Shown: positions 39,972 to 48,160, numbered from the stretch's first letter. The stretch is DNA of 64,000 nt from Phascolarctobacterium sp. (GCA_003150755.1 QAMT01000023.1:372001-436000), one strand, 5' to 3'. Notes: generated by a model from the letters alone, not told the origin. Numbers and translations are program-made.

Positions 39972-40181
39972 TCAGCCAATGCGGATAAGCTCATAATTGG
40001 GGTTGCCCATTTTCAGTTCGCGCATGTAGCTGAGCTGGCGCAAACCTTCGCGGCTTTCGATGCGTTCAATAAGGTCTTTATTATCGCCGCCAGGCTTATT
40101 ATATACCAAATCCACGCTGGCCTGGTCGATTGCCAGAAGGTCTGTCGATGCCAGCATACCGAAATTTCCACCTCCGAGCTG
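39972..40181 (-). pseudogene. Relic of a second DUF362 gene
   Basis: The 61 codons from 40157 to 39972 (LASTDLLAIDQASVDLVY..MRELKMGNPNYELIRI) match the last 65 residues of the DUF362 protein at 30680. Upstream, a GTG-GAA-ATT-TCG after GGAG looks like the start (M-E-x-I-S) of the same gene. The two pieces meet out of frame, so the gene probably lost about 260 codons by internal deletion. Its MerR-type promoter (40204-40234) is intact. Translation of a short C-terminal peptide from the ATG at 40157 is possible but unlikely to be useful. Confidence 0.7.
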
Positions 40182-40203
40182 ATTTTAACAATTCTATATT
40201 TTG

Positions 40204-40234
40204 ATTATAACCAATAGAGCAGGCTCAATGTCAA
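40204..40234 (-). promoter_or_regulatory. MerR-type promoter of the DUF362 relic
   Basis: Minus-strand TTGACA (40229-40234), 19-bp spacer with GAGC-CT-GCTC, TATAAT (40204-40209). Confidence 0.7.
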
Positions 40235-40280
40235 TCCCTGCCCAGCACAAAAATTTGCTTGCGGTAATGCACTGCAAAAA

Positions 40281-40310
40281 CAAAAAAAGACGCGCCGCAG
40301 CACGTCTTTT
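40281..40310 (-). terminator. Terminator after the bofA-like gene
   Basis: Minus-strand AAAAGACGTGC / GCGCGTCTTTT hairpin with a long T run. Confidence 0.8.
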
Positions 40311-40320
40311 CAGCAAAGCT

Positions 40321-40644
40321 TTACTTTATAAAAATTTCCCAGCACAGCACGCCTAAAAGGCCAGGCACGCCGAACACACCGGCGATAAGGGCTTTTACAA
40401 CCGTTATTTTAAGCCCGAAGCCTACGGCTGCGCCCACAAGGTTTACCAGCCACAGCGCAGCTGCACCGACGATACCGTTCCACACAAGTTTAAACGGCAG
40501 CGCAAAAAATTTAACAACTATCAGCAAAATCAGCACACCGGCAATAAAAGGCATTGTGCCCTCCAGCGTTGCAGAATCCAAGCCCTGCACAGCGTCCAGC
40601 GCGGCCGTGCCGATTTCCCTGACGGCGTTTTCAGCTTCTTCCAT
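40321..40644 (-). CDS. BofA-family membrane protein
   Basis: A 107-residue protein with a BofA-like C-terminal 75 residues: two or three hydrophobic segments and the pattern LVWNGIVGAAALWLVNLVG..FGLKITVVKALIAGVFGVPG. In Bacillus BofA restrains processing of pro-sigma K during sporulation. Here it follows recR, as in many Firmicutes (recR-bofA order), so the position is conserved even though no sporulation gene is seen in the window. The first 30 residues are an added acidic region not typical of BofA. Confidence 0.85.
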   Translation of the reverse strand: MEEAENAVREIGTAALDAVQGLDSATLEGTMPFIAGVLILLIVVKFFALPFKLVWNGIVGAAALWLVNLVGAAVGFGLKITVVKALIAGVFGVPGLLGVLCWEIFIK

Positions 40645-40661
40645 TACTCAATCAGCCTTTC

Positions 40662-41261
40662 TTATAGGCGGAGCCTGTTTTCCAGCGCGCGCGCCAGTGT
40701 AAGCTCATCGGCGTACTCCAAATCGCCGCCGACAGGCAAACCATGTGCAATACGGCTGGTTACAACGCCCAAAGGTTTCAGCAGCTGCGCCAGATAAGCC
40801 GCAGTTGCCTCGCCCTCAACATTGGAATTGGTCGCCAAAATTACTTCTTTAACCCCGCCCTGCTGCAAACGGCGCAAAAGCTCCTTTACACGCAGGTTAT
40901 CCGGGCCAATGCCGTCCAGCGGCGAAAGCGCACCGTGCAGCACATGGTACAAACCGCGGTAGCCGCGGCTGCGCTCCATAGCCATCACGTCCTGCGGCTG
41001 CTCAACTACGCAGATAGTAGTCCTGTCGCGCCCAGGGTCGCTGCAAATTTCGCACTCCGGCTTGTCGCTTAAATTGTAGCAGGTGCGGCACAGGCAGACC
41101 TGGCGTTTGGCGTCAACCAGCGCAGCAGCAAGCCTTTGCACATCCTCCGCAGGCATATTGATGATATGATAGGCCAGGCGCAAAGCAGTTTTGGAACCAA
41201 TGCCCGGCAAACGCCGCAGCTGTTCGTGCAGGTTTGCCAATGGGCGTATCAGGCGGGCCAT
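40662..41261 (-). CDS. recR: Recombination protein RecR
   Basis: A 199-residue RecR of normal length, part of RecFOR loading of RecA at gaps. It has the HhH motif LRRLPGIGSKTALRLAYHI (about 15-33), the zinc finger CLCRTCYN..CEIC (about 56-73), and the Toprim domain (ICVVEQP, about 82; ATNSNVEGEATAAYL, about 141). The order dnaX-ybaB-recR is the classic bacterial cluster. One base separates it from ybaB. Confidence 0.97.
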   Translation of the reverse strand: MARLIRPLANLHEQLRRLPGIGSKTALRLAYHIINMPAEDVQRLAAALVDAKRQVCLCRTCYNLSDKPECEICSDPGRDRTTICVVEQPQDVMAMERSRGYRGLYHVLHGALSPLDGIGPDNLRVKELLRRLQQGGVKEVILATNSNVEGEATAAYLAQLLKPLGVVTSRIAHGLPVGGDLEYADELTLARALENRLRL

Positions 41262-41262
41262 A

Positions 41263-41589
41263 TCAGAACATGCCCGGCAGTTTCATGCCGCCAGTCAGTT
41301 TGCTCATTTCTTTTTCAGTCATTTCCTCTACCATGCGCATGCCTTCGTTAACGGCAGAGGTAATCAAATCTTCCAGCATTTCTACATCGTCCGGGTCAAC
41401 AGCGCTCGGCGCGATGGTAATTTTTTCGATAGTCTTGCGGCCGGTTACGACAACGGTAACAGCACCGCCGCCAGCAGTTGCTTCAACAGTGCGGTTTTTC
41501 AGCTCTTCCTGCATTTTCAGCATATCCTGCTGCATTTTCTGAACCTTTTTCATCATGCCCTGCATATTTGCCATTCCGGGGTTAAACAT
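41263..41589 (-). CDS. YbaB/EbfC nucleoid-associated protein
   Basis: A 108-residue DNA-binding protein of the YbaB/EbfC family. It shows the helix MKKVQKMQQDMLKMQEELKNRTVEATAGGGAVTVVVTG (about 14-51), the central KIAPSAVDPDDVEMLEDLI segment and a Met-rich terminus. It forms homodimeric tweezers on DNA. Encoded between dnaX and recR in the conserved order. Confidence 0.95.
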   Translation of the reverse strand: MFNPGMANMQGMMKKVQKMQQDMLKMQEELKNRTVEATAGGGAVTVVVTGRKTIEKITIAPSAVDPDDVEMLEDLITSAVNEGMRMVEEMTEKEMSKLTGGMKLPGMF

Positions 41590-41613
41590 AAATAAACTCC
41601 TCCTTAAATTTGT

Positions 41614-43383
41614 TTACAATTTTTGTAAGGTTCCGCCAAAAGCCTCCATAGCCTTTTTAACTACCGGCTCCAGTTCTTCTTCCTGTTTAGGGGCTGCTGC
41701 CGGTATGGCAGGCCTTGGCGCAAAGCTTGCTTCCTCTACGCAGTTAAGGCGCACTTCGCAGCGCGCAATGCGCAGCAAAACTGATTCAAAAGCTTTTTTA
41801 TAATCATCGGCATTCATGCGCTTGCAATTAAATTTGTTTTTAAACACAACCGTCAAAATACCGTTGACATAATCAACTGCATGCCCTCCGGAGGCGCAGG
41901 CCACCATCGAGCGTTTCTTTTCTGCCTTTAAAATTTCCAGCACCTGCTGCCACAAATCCTCCGCCGCTGCGGCATCTCCCTGCGGTGCGGGTGTTGCTGC
42001 AAAAGCTACCGGGGCAGGTTCTGCCTTTTTCGGTGCAGGCGCTTTTGCCGGTACGCCTGGCTTTGCTGCCGGTTTCGGCGCTGCGCGTTCCGCTGACTTT
42101 TGTTCCGCTTCCGCGGATATCTGAATGCCTGGTTCATCCGCCACGACATAATCAAACTTAGGCTGTGCTGCTTGCGGCGCTGGCTTTTGATAAACAGGCG
42201 CTGCATTTGCCTGCGCTGCAACCGGCTGCACCGGCATAGCAACTTGCCCGGCCAGCATGGCTTCCAGCTTCTGCACGCGCGCCGTCAGCGCTGCCAGCGT
42301 GCTGCCTTCGATGCGGCACAAATCAAACAGGCACATCTCTGCCGCTATTCGTCCGCGCACGCTCTGGCGCAGTTCCACCGTACACTGGTGCAGGCGTTCT
42401 TCCGCCGCCATCAGCCTGTCGGTGCTGTACAACCCTTCAAGCGCGGCAATCGCTTCTTTGGTGTCTGTAAGGTAAATTTCGCGGTAATCAGGCGACGCTT
42501 TGTATAATAACACGGCACGCAGGTATTCTGCAAGTTCGGTAATAATCTGCTTTACATCTTTGCCGCCGGCAAGCAGGGTTTCCAAAAGCTCCAGCGCCTT
42601 GGGCACCTGCCCTTCGCCGACTGCCTTAACCAGCTCACGCAGGGCTTCGCGTCCTACAATTCCCAGCACGCTGCGCACGGTTTCTGCCGTTACGCGCTCT
42701 GCCATAACGCCGCACTGGTCCAAAAGGCTCAGCGCATCGCGCATGCCGCCGTCCGCCTGCACTGCAATCAGCTGCAAAGCATCGTCATCCGCTGCAATGC
42801 CGCTGCCGTCCGCAACCTCGCGCAAGCGTTTTACAATATCGGCATCCGTCACACGCTTAAAATCAAAGCGCTGGCAGCGCGAATGGATAGTCGCCGGTAT
42901 TTTATGCGGCTCTGTCGTCGCCAAAATAAAAATTACGTGCGGAGGCGGTTCCTCCAGCGTTTTTAAAAGTGCGTTAAAAGCTTCCGTTGTCAGCATATGT
43001 ACTTCGTCGATAATGTACACCTTATAGCGCCCGCTGACAGGCGCAAAGGCAACCTTTTCGCGCAAATCGCGTATTTCGTCAATGCCGCGGTTAGACGCTG
43101 CGTCGATTTCAAACACATCCATCGAGGTGCCGTCGTTAATGCGCACGCAGTTCTGGCATTTGTTGCAGGGGTTCGGCGTCGGGCCATGCTCGCAGTTAAC
43201 GGCTTTGGCCAGAATTTTGGCCGTACTTGTTTTGCCCGTACCGCGCGGACCGGCAAACAGATAAGCATGGGCAATACGCCCGGTTTCCAGGGCATTGGTC
43301 AGCGCCGTGCGCACTGCCTCCTGCCCCACCAGTGCGTCAAAGCCCTGTGGGCGCCATTTTCTGTATAAAGCAACGTATGCCAC
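41614..43383 (-). CDS. dnaX: DNA polymerase III subunits gamma/tau
   Basis: A 589-residue clamp-loader subunit. The AAA+ domain has Walker A FAGPRGTGKTSTAK (about 41), the zinc module CEHGPTPNPCNKCQNC (about 61-76), Walker B IIDEVHML (about 123) and the SRC sensor HSRCQRF (about 166). A Pro/Ala/Lys-rich linker (about 395-470) precedes the tau-like end. I took the second GTG (43383, MAYVALYRKWRPQ) since the first overlaps the ribosome site GGAGGTG. I see no A-run frameshift signal for a separate gamma form. Confidence 0.96.
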   Translation of the reverse strand: MAYVALYRKWRPQGFDALVGQEAVRTALTNALETGRIAHAYLFAGPRGTGKTSTAKILAKAVNCEHGPTPNPCNKCQNCVRINDGTSMDVFEIDAASNRGIDEIRDLREKVAFAPVSGRYKVYIIDEVHMLTTEAFNALLKTLEEPPPHVIFILATTEPHKIPATIHSRCQRFDFKRVTDADIVKRLREVADGSGIAADDDALQLIAVQADGGMRDALSLLDQCGVMAERVTAETVRSVLGIVGREALRELVKAVGEGQVPKALELLETLLAGGKDVKQIITELAEYLRAVLLYKASPDYREIYLTDTKEAIAALEGLYSTDRLMAAEERLHQCTVELRQSVRGRIAAEMCLFDLCRIEGSTLAALTARVQKLEAMLAGQVAMPVQPVAAQANAAPVYQKPAPQAAQPKFDYVVADEPGIQISAEAEQKSAERAAPKPAAKPGVPAKAPAPKKAEPAPVAFAATPAPQGDAAAAEDLWQQVLEILKAEKKRSMVACASGGHAVDYVNGILTVVFKNKFNCKRMNADDYKKAFESVLLRIARCEVRLNCVEEASFAPRPAIPAAAPKQEEELEPVVKKAMEAFGGTLQKL

Positions 43384-43440
43384 CTGCCGCACCTCCTAAA
43401 GTCTTTACCTAATAATTATATAAAATTTCCGTCCATAAGT

Positions 43441-43471
43441 AAAATAAAAAAGCAGCTCCGCAGAGCTGCTT
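43441..43471 (-). terminator. Terminator of the SRP RNA gene
   Basis: Minus-strand AGCAGCTC / GAGCTGCT stem with a T run, just after the RNA 3' end. Confidence 0.8.
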
Positions 43472-43484
43472 GGATTACTTCCTT

Positions 43485-43606
43485 GCAGGACCGCAAATGC
43501 AGGCACCCCTGCGGCACATAAAAGTAACTGCTTAGTGCTGCTCCCTCCCGGTCCTGACACGGTTCACAGGCTTTCATTGCGCAGGACCCGCCATCTGCAG
43601 CCCTGC
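43485..43606 (-). ncRNA. ffs: Signal recognition particle RNA (4.5S type)
   Basis: The minus strand contains the conserved SRP domain IV loop pair (GTGAACC..GTCAGGACCGGGAGGGAGCAGC). Its outer ends pair over about 15 bp (GCAGGGCTGCAGATG with CATTTGCGGTCCTGC), which set the proposed ends. The tetraloop-proximal GGGAGGGAGCAGC is a variant of the usual GGAAGGAAGCAGC. At about 122 nt it lacks the long Alu domain of Bacillus. Position next to dnaX is a common arrangement. Confidence 0.9.
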
Positions 43607-43617
43607 AAAGAAGTAAT

Positions 43618-43640
43618 AAAAAAACCGCTTACGCGGCAAG
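43618..43640 (-). terminator. Terminator of tRNA-Ser
   Basis: Minus-strand CCGC-GTAA-GCGG followed by seven T, directly after the tRNA. Confidence 0.75.
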
Positions 43641-43648
43641 TTTTTAAG

Positions 43649-43738
43649 TGGCGGAGAGAGAGGGATTCGAACCCTCGGTACGGTTTCCCGCACACACGCT
43701 TTCCAGGCGTGCACCTTCAACCACTCGGTCATCTCTCC
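43649..43738 (-). tRNA. tRNA-Ser (anticodon GGA)
   Basis: The minus strand folds as a class II tRNA: acceptor GGAGAGA / TCTCTCC, anticodon loop CTGGAAA with anticodon GGA (reads UCC/UCU), a long variable arm (TGTGCGGG..ACCGTAC) and the T arm GAGGGTTCGAATCCCTC. The discriminator is G and CCA is encoded. A strong promoter lies at 43815-43843. Confidence 0.95.
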
Positions 43739-43814
43739 GTGTTGAAAATGTAGGTTTTTATTAAGTTGTCGCCGCAAAAAAATACTTGCGGCCATGGCAT
43801 CAGCCGCAAGTAAC

Positions 43815-43843
43815 AGTATATCTGCATTTTGCATAATTGTCAA
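43815..43843 (-). promoter_or_regulatory. Promoter of tRNA-Ser
   Basis: Minus-strand TTGACA (43838-43843), 17-bp spacer, TATACT (43815-43820). Confidence 0.8.
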
Positions 43844-43864
43844 GTATTTTAAGTTATTTTTTAT

Positions 43865-44719
43865 TTATTCTTCCGCAGCATTTTCCGGCGGCAGCAAAAG
43901 CAGCGAGCGTTCGGCGTTAAGAGTTACATTTTGAGCCGTGCTGCCCATTACCAGGCCTTTTACCAGTCCTGCGCCTGTTTTAGCCATAACAATCAGCGAT
44001 ACATCCTCTTTTTCGGCAAGGCGCAAAATTTCTTTGGAAGCCGCACCCTTGCGCACATGGTAAGCAGCTTTAATGCCAAAAATTTTTATCTCATCTACCA
44101 GCTCCTGCAAGCGGCGTCCCGCTGTGCGGATTTTATCTTCCAAATCCTCCTGGCTGCGGCTGCGTTCAACCACATGTACAAAGATAACTTCAGTAATATG
44201 CTCGCGCAGCATACGGATAACGTCCAGCGCCGAAAGTGACTTCAGCGAAAAATCAGTCGGCACAAGAATGCGGTGCAAAAGATTTCTTTGCAGCATTTCT
44301 TCCGCATCATTTTCTACCGGCTTCGACACAAACAGCGGCCTATCGGTTGCGCGCGCCAGGTCAAAAGTCGTACTGCCCAAAAGCGCACTTTTAAAAAATC
44401 CCTTGCCGTGCGACGCCACCATAATCAGCCCAGCATCTTCTTTTTCGGCAACATCCGTCAGTTCTTCAAAAACCTCGCCGCTGCGGTAAATCTCCCGCGC
44501 CTCTTCATAACCTGCACGGCGCAGCTCCGCCACCAAGGCGCGCACACGGCTCTGAACCTTTTTAAAGCTGCTGCTGCCGGGTTCGGCATCGCTCTTATCC
44601 TTAAAAACATGCGCAACTGCAATTTCCGTATCTACCTCGGGGCACAGGCTATAAAAACAATTCAACAGCCCGTCGGCTTCCTCGCTTAAATCAGTCGCCA
44701 ACAAAACCTTATCAAACAT
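43865..44719 (-). CDS. Tandem universal stress protein (UspA x2)
   Basis: A 284-residue protein of two UspA domains in tandem (1-145 and 146-284). Domain 1 has VLLATDLSEEADGL and the nucleotide motif MVASHGKGFFKSALLGSTTFDLAR. Domain 2 has ILVPTDFSLKSLSAL and VMAKTGAGLVKGLVMGSTAQNVTLNAERSLLLLP. The G-x2-G-x9-G-S/T pattern suggests ATP binding in both. It is divergent from hydE and has no operon partner. Confidence 0.92.
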   Translation of the reverse strand: MFDKVLLATDLSEEADGLLNCFYSLCPEVDTEIAVAHVFKDKSDAEPGSSSFKKVQSRVRALVAELRRAGYEEAREIYRSGEVFEELTDVAEKEDAGLIMVASHGKGFFKSALLGSTTFDLARATDRPLFVSKPVENDAEEMLQRNLLHRILVPTDFSLKSLSALDVIRMLREHITEVIFVHVVERSRSQEDLEDKIRTAGRRLQELVDEIKIFGIKAAYHVRKGAASKEILRLAEKEDVSLIVMAKTGAGLVKGLVMGSTAQNVTLNAERSLLLLPPENAAEE

Positions 44720-44865
44720 ATCGTCCGTTTCCCTCCATTATACTAAGCGGAAAATCTAATTGAATGTAATAAGATAAACTTCGCCATAAAGAATAAAAAT
44801 CCTGCTATATTTATGGAACAGCACAAATCATGATGTTATAATAAAGGTATTTAAAGGAGAATTAT

Positions 44866-45924
44866 ATGGATACAGCTTTATTGATAGAAAAATTAAACAA
44901 AACACATGCGCTTACGCGAGACGAAGCATTGCAGCTGACTGAAGAAGGCGCAGCACATCAAGAGCAGCTTTTTGCGCTGGCCCAAGCTGCCGCACAGCAA
45001 AGCTTTGGCAAAAATATTTTTGTGCGCGGCCTGATTGAATTTACCAATTACTGCAAAAACGACTGCTACTACTGCGGTATCAGGCGCAGCAACAAAAACG
45101 CGGCGCGTTACCGCTTAACGCGGGATGAAATTTTAGAATGCTGCTGCGCAGGCTATGCGCTTGGCTTCCGCACTTTTGTTTTGCAGGGCGGCGAGGATTA
45201 TACTTACAGCGATGGCGACATTGCCGCTATCGTGCGCTCCATTAAAACAAACCATCCGGACTGCGCCGTAACGCTGTCTATCGGTGAGCGCAGCCGTGCA
45301 ACTTACAAACTGTGGAAAGACGCAGGCGCTGACCGCTATCTTTTGCGCCACGAAACGGCTGATTTTAGTCATTATGCCAAACTGCACCCGGCAGAACTTT
45401 CTGCCGCCAACCGCCAAAGCTGCCTGTACACCTTAAAAGAACTTGGCTATCAGGCAGGGGCGGGCTTTATGGTCGGTTCTCCTTATCAGACCGCAGAAAA
45501 CCTGGCCGATGACCTGATGTTTTTACAAAAACTGCGCCCGCAGATGATTGGCATCGGACCATTTATACCGCATCACGATACGCCTTTTAAAGACAAACCC
45601 GCCGGCAGCGTGGAACAAACACTGGTAATGCTGGCTGTTTTACGCCTTTTGTTCCCGCACGTACTGCTGCCTGCAACGACGGCACTGGGCACGCTTTGCC
45701 CCGGCGGGCGCGTACTTGGCATCAAGGCAGGGGCAAATGTAATTATGCCTAACCTGTCGCCGCAAAACGTGCGCGGCAAGTACCTGCTGTACGACAATAA
45801 ACTGCACAGCGGCGCGGAAGCAGCCGAAGCGCTGAATCTGCTTAAGCAGGAGGTTGCCAGCATCGGTTACAGCATCGTCACCGCACGCGGCGATTATACG
45901 GAGGAGACATGGACGCAAGGCTGA
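44866..45924 (+). CDS. hydE: [FeFe]-hydrogenase maturase HydE (radical SAM)
   Basis: A 352-residue radical SAM enzyme. The 4Fe-4S cluster ligands are CKNDCYYC (CX3CX2C, about residues 62-69) after VRGLIEFTNY, and the SAM region is LQGGEDYTY. HydE acts with HydF and HydG to build the H-cluster of [FeFe]-hydrogenases; none of those, nor a hydrogenase, lies in this window, so it must act in trans. The PylB relative is less likely given the close match to the HydE pattern FVRGLIEFTNYC. Overlaps the ClC gene by 16 bp. Confidence 0.9.
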   Translation: MDTALLIEKLNKTHALTRDEALQLTEEGAAHQEQLFALAQAAAQQSFGKNIFVRGLIEFTNYCKNDCYYCGIRRSNKNAARYRLTRDEILECCCAGYALGFRTFVLQGGEDYTYSDGDIAAIVRSIKTNHPDCAVTLSIGERSRATYKLWKDAGADRYLLRHETADFSHYAKLHPAELSAANRQSCLYTLKELGYQAGAGFMVGSPYQTAENLADDLMFLQKLRPQMIGIGPFIPHHDTPFKDKPAGSVEQTLVMLAVLRLLFPHVLLPATTALGTLCPGGRVLGIKAGANVIMPNLSPQNVRGKYLLYDNKLHSGAEAAEALNLLKQEVASIGYSIVTARGDYTEETWTQG

Positions 45925-47480
45925 GAGTTTTAAGCACCTACAAACTGCTGAATAACGCACGCTATTTCCGTCTGCGCCTGTGCCTGGAAGGCATTGCAAC
46001 AGGCATAGCGGCCGGTATAATCATCAGTATTTTCCGCCTGGCGCTGATTGAAGGCGGCAAACTGCGTGAAACCTTGCTGGCAGCTTTATTTAGTGGCGGA
46101 ATAACGCCTTTAACCGTTATGATATGGCTTGCCGCACTGATGCTTATTGCTGCAATTTTAGTATGGTTTAAAAATGCAGAACCCCAGGCGGCAGGCAGCG
46201 GCATACCACAGGTAAAGGGCGCGATTGCAGGCGTTTTTAAACTGCGCTGGCTGCGCATTTTGCTTGTAAAATTTATGGCATGTACCCTTGCCATCGGCAG
46301 CGGTCTTTCGCTCGGCAGGGCAGGCCCGTCCATACAAATGGGCTCTGCCTGCGGACAGGGCATCAGCCGCCTGCTTGCACGCCCGCGCGTAGAAGAACGC
46401 TATTTATTAAGCGGAGGTGCGGCAGCAGGGCTGGCAGCCGTTTTTAACGCGCCGCTTACTGGTGTTATTTTTGTACTGGAAGAACTTAACCACAATTTCA
46501 GCGGTCTATTGCTGTTTCCTGCGCTATCCGCCTCGCTTGCAGCAACACTGGTCAGCCGCATAATGCTCGGGCGCGATACTGTATTTGATTTCAGCGGGTT
46601 GCCTTTTATGCAGTTCAGCGATTACTGGATTATCCTGCTGGCCGGCTTTATCTGCGGCGTACTCGGCATATTGTTTAACGCCGGGCTTTTAAACAGCGGC
46701 AGGCTTTATAATAACGGCATCTTCAAAAATGCTTATATCAGCAACTTTCTTTTGCTGGCCATTACCGGCACAGCTGGTTTTTATCTGCCGGAGGCATTGG
46801 GCGGCGGCGACGATTTATTGACAGATATTGCATTTAACAGCTATCCGCTGACGGTATTGCTGCTGTTTTTAGCTGCTAAAGTTGTGCTTACATTGCTGGC
46901 CTTCGGCAGCGGGCTGCCCGGAGGGGCTTTTATACCTACGCTCGTCACCGGCGGGCTTATCGGCAGCGTTGTCGCCGCTATCTGCACGCAAACGGAAGTT
47001 TTGGCAGCGGCCTACAAAGCCAACATTATTATCATCTGCATGGCTGCGTTTTTTACAGCGTCCGTGCGTACCCCCATTACCGCAACTGTACTGGTAATGG
47101 AAATGACCGGCTCATTCCTGCATCTGTTCCCACTGGCGCTTGCTTCGCTGACGGCGTTTGCCACAACGGAAATCTGGCGTGCCAAGCCTTTGTATGGAGA
47201 ACTGTTGCTGCGGCTTTTACACAGCACCAAAACGCTGGAACGCAACCACGCCGAGTATGAACGCGACATCATTGAACTAACGGTCGATACCGGCAGCACC
47301 GCCGACGGCCGTTTGGTACGCGAAATCACCTGGCCGCGCCACACACTTTTGGTAGACGTAAAACGCGGCGACGAAGAACTGATACCCGAAGGAAATACAC
47401 GCCTGCACAGCGGCGATACACTTTATATCTTAGGCTACGCCGCCGAACTTGCAGAACTGGAAAAACTTGTAAATAAATAA
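45909..47480 (+). CDS. ClC-family chloride transporter with RCK_C domain
   Basis: A 523-residue ClC protein. The anion-path motifs are GSGIPQVKG (about 96), GRAGPSIQMGSACGQG (about 134), VLEELNHNF (about 190) and GSGLPGGAFIPTLVTGG (about 335), and a C-terminal RCK_C/TrkA_C-like domain occupies about 450-520. The gating glutamate of the usual GREGP motif is replaced by Ala (codon GCA), while the internal proton glutamate (EE in VLEEL) stays. This may alter coupling or make it channel-like. ATG 45909 has GGAGGAG upstream and overlaps hydE. Confidence 0.92.
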   Translation: MDARLRVLSTYKLLNNARYFRLRLCLEGIATGIAAGIIISIFRLALIEGGKLRETLLAALFSGGITPLTVMIWLAALMLIAAILVWFKNAEPQAAGSGIPQVKGAIAGVFKLRWLRILLVKFMACTLAIGSGLSLGRAGPSIQMGSACGQGISRLLARPRVEERYLLSGGAAAGLAAVFNAPLTGVIFVLEELNHNFSGLLLFPALSASLAATLVSRIMLGRDTVFDFSGLPFMQFSDYWIILLAGFICGVLGILFNAGLLNSGRLYNNGIFKNAYISNFLLLAITGTAGFYLPEALGGGDDLLTDIAFNSYPLTVLLLFLAAKVVLTLLAFGSGLPGGAFIPTLVTGGLIGSVVAAICTQTEVLAAAYKANIIIICMAAFFTASVRTPITATVLVMEMTGSFLHLFPLALASLTAFATTEIWRAKPLYGELLLRLLHSTKTLERNHAEYERDIIELTVDTGSTADGRLVREITWPRHTLLVDVKRGDEELIPEGNTRLHSGDTLYILGYAAELAELEKLVNK

Positions 47481-47482
47481 CA

Positions 47483-47529
47483 AACGGCAGCAGAAATGCT
47501 TTGTGCAAATCTGCTGCCGCTATTTTTAT
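47483..47529. terminator. Terminator between ClC and FMN reductase genes
   Basis: CGGCAGCAGA / TCTGCTGCCG stem with an inner TGC / GCA pairing, then CTATTTTTATG; shared by convergent genes. Confidence 0.75.
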
Positions 47530-47541
47530 GCTTTTTTATAT

Positions 47542-48102
47542 TTATTTAATGGATTTTCCCAAATCCTCTGCTGCCTTCAGCTGCTCCGGTTTTTGTAAAA
47601 CCGCGCCCGCTTCCATATTGCCGCCTGCATAAACAATGCCCAGGTTTTTCCAGCCCAGATTATCAAGCAGCCCTTCGTAAAAGGCCTTAACCGGTGCAAA
47701 ATTACCGTCGGTATCCCCCTCGGCCGACATCAAAAGTACGCAATCCTTGTGCGGATTTTCGTAGTTCGGCGTTAGTTCTGCCACAGCAAAAAGCCTGTCA
47801 AAAGCACATTTAAGCTGGCCGCTTACGCCCCAGTAATACATCGGCGAAGCCAAAACCAAAACATCTGCCGCTTTATATACAGGATAAATTTTCTGCATAT
47901 CGTCTTTTTGTACGCAGGGGCTGTCCGCATCCTTGCCGCCATGGCAGCATCCCAAGCAGCCATGAATATTCATTTTCTGCAAATCAAAACAAATTACTTC
48001 GTTACCGGCTGCCTCAGCGCCTTTTGTAAAGCTTTCAATCAAAGCTTTGGTATTGCCGTTAGCACGCGGGCTACCGTTTAAAATACAAATTTTTCTGCTC
48101 AT
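47542..48102 (-). CDS. NAD(P)H-dependent FMN reductase-like flavoprotein
   Basis: A 186-residue protein of the flavodoxin-like fold (NADPH-dependent FMN reductase/iron-sulfur flavoprotein group). FMN is bound by NGSPRANGNTKALIESF (about 9-25) and SPMYYWGVSGQLKCAFDR (about 86-103). It has a Cys cluster CLGCCHGGKDADSPC (about 49-63), like the Fe-S cluster motif of ISF proteins but with different spacing. It is divergent from an HxlR regulator that probably controls it through the 105-bp gap. Substrate unknown; quinone or electrophile reduction is typical. Confidence 0.9.
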   Translation of the reverse strand: MSRKICILNGSPRANGNTKALIESFTKGAEAAGNEVICFDLQKMNIHGCLGCCHGGKDADSPCVQKDDMQKIYPVYKAADVLVLASPMYYWGVSGQLKCAFDRLFAVAELTPNYENPHKDCVLLMSAEGDTDGNFAPVKAFYEGLLDNLGWKNLGIVYAGGNMEAGAVLQKPEQLKAAEDLGKSIK

Positions 48103-48126
48103 GCGCTATACACCTCCAGTGTTTAT

Positions 48127-48142
48127 GCTATAATTATAGCAA
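48127..48142. promoter_or_regulatory. Perfect palindrome in the HxlR-FMN reductase gap
   Basis: TGCTATAATTATAGCA, a 16-bp perfect palindrome that contains a TATAAT-like box on both strands; likely both -10 and operator. Confidence 0.5.
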
Positions 48143-48160
48143 TACATGCAAGCATAATAA

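Noticed and set aside
41614..43383. Programmed frameshift in dnaX
   Set aside because: No A6-7G slippery heptamer with a following hairpin is visible in the linker region.
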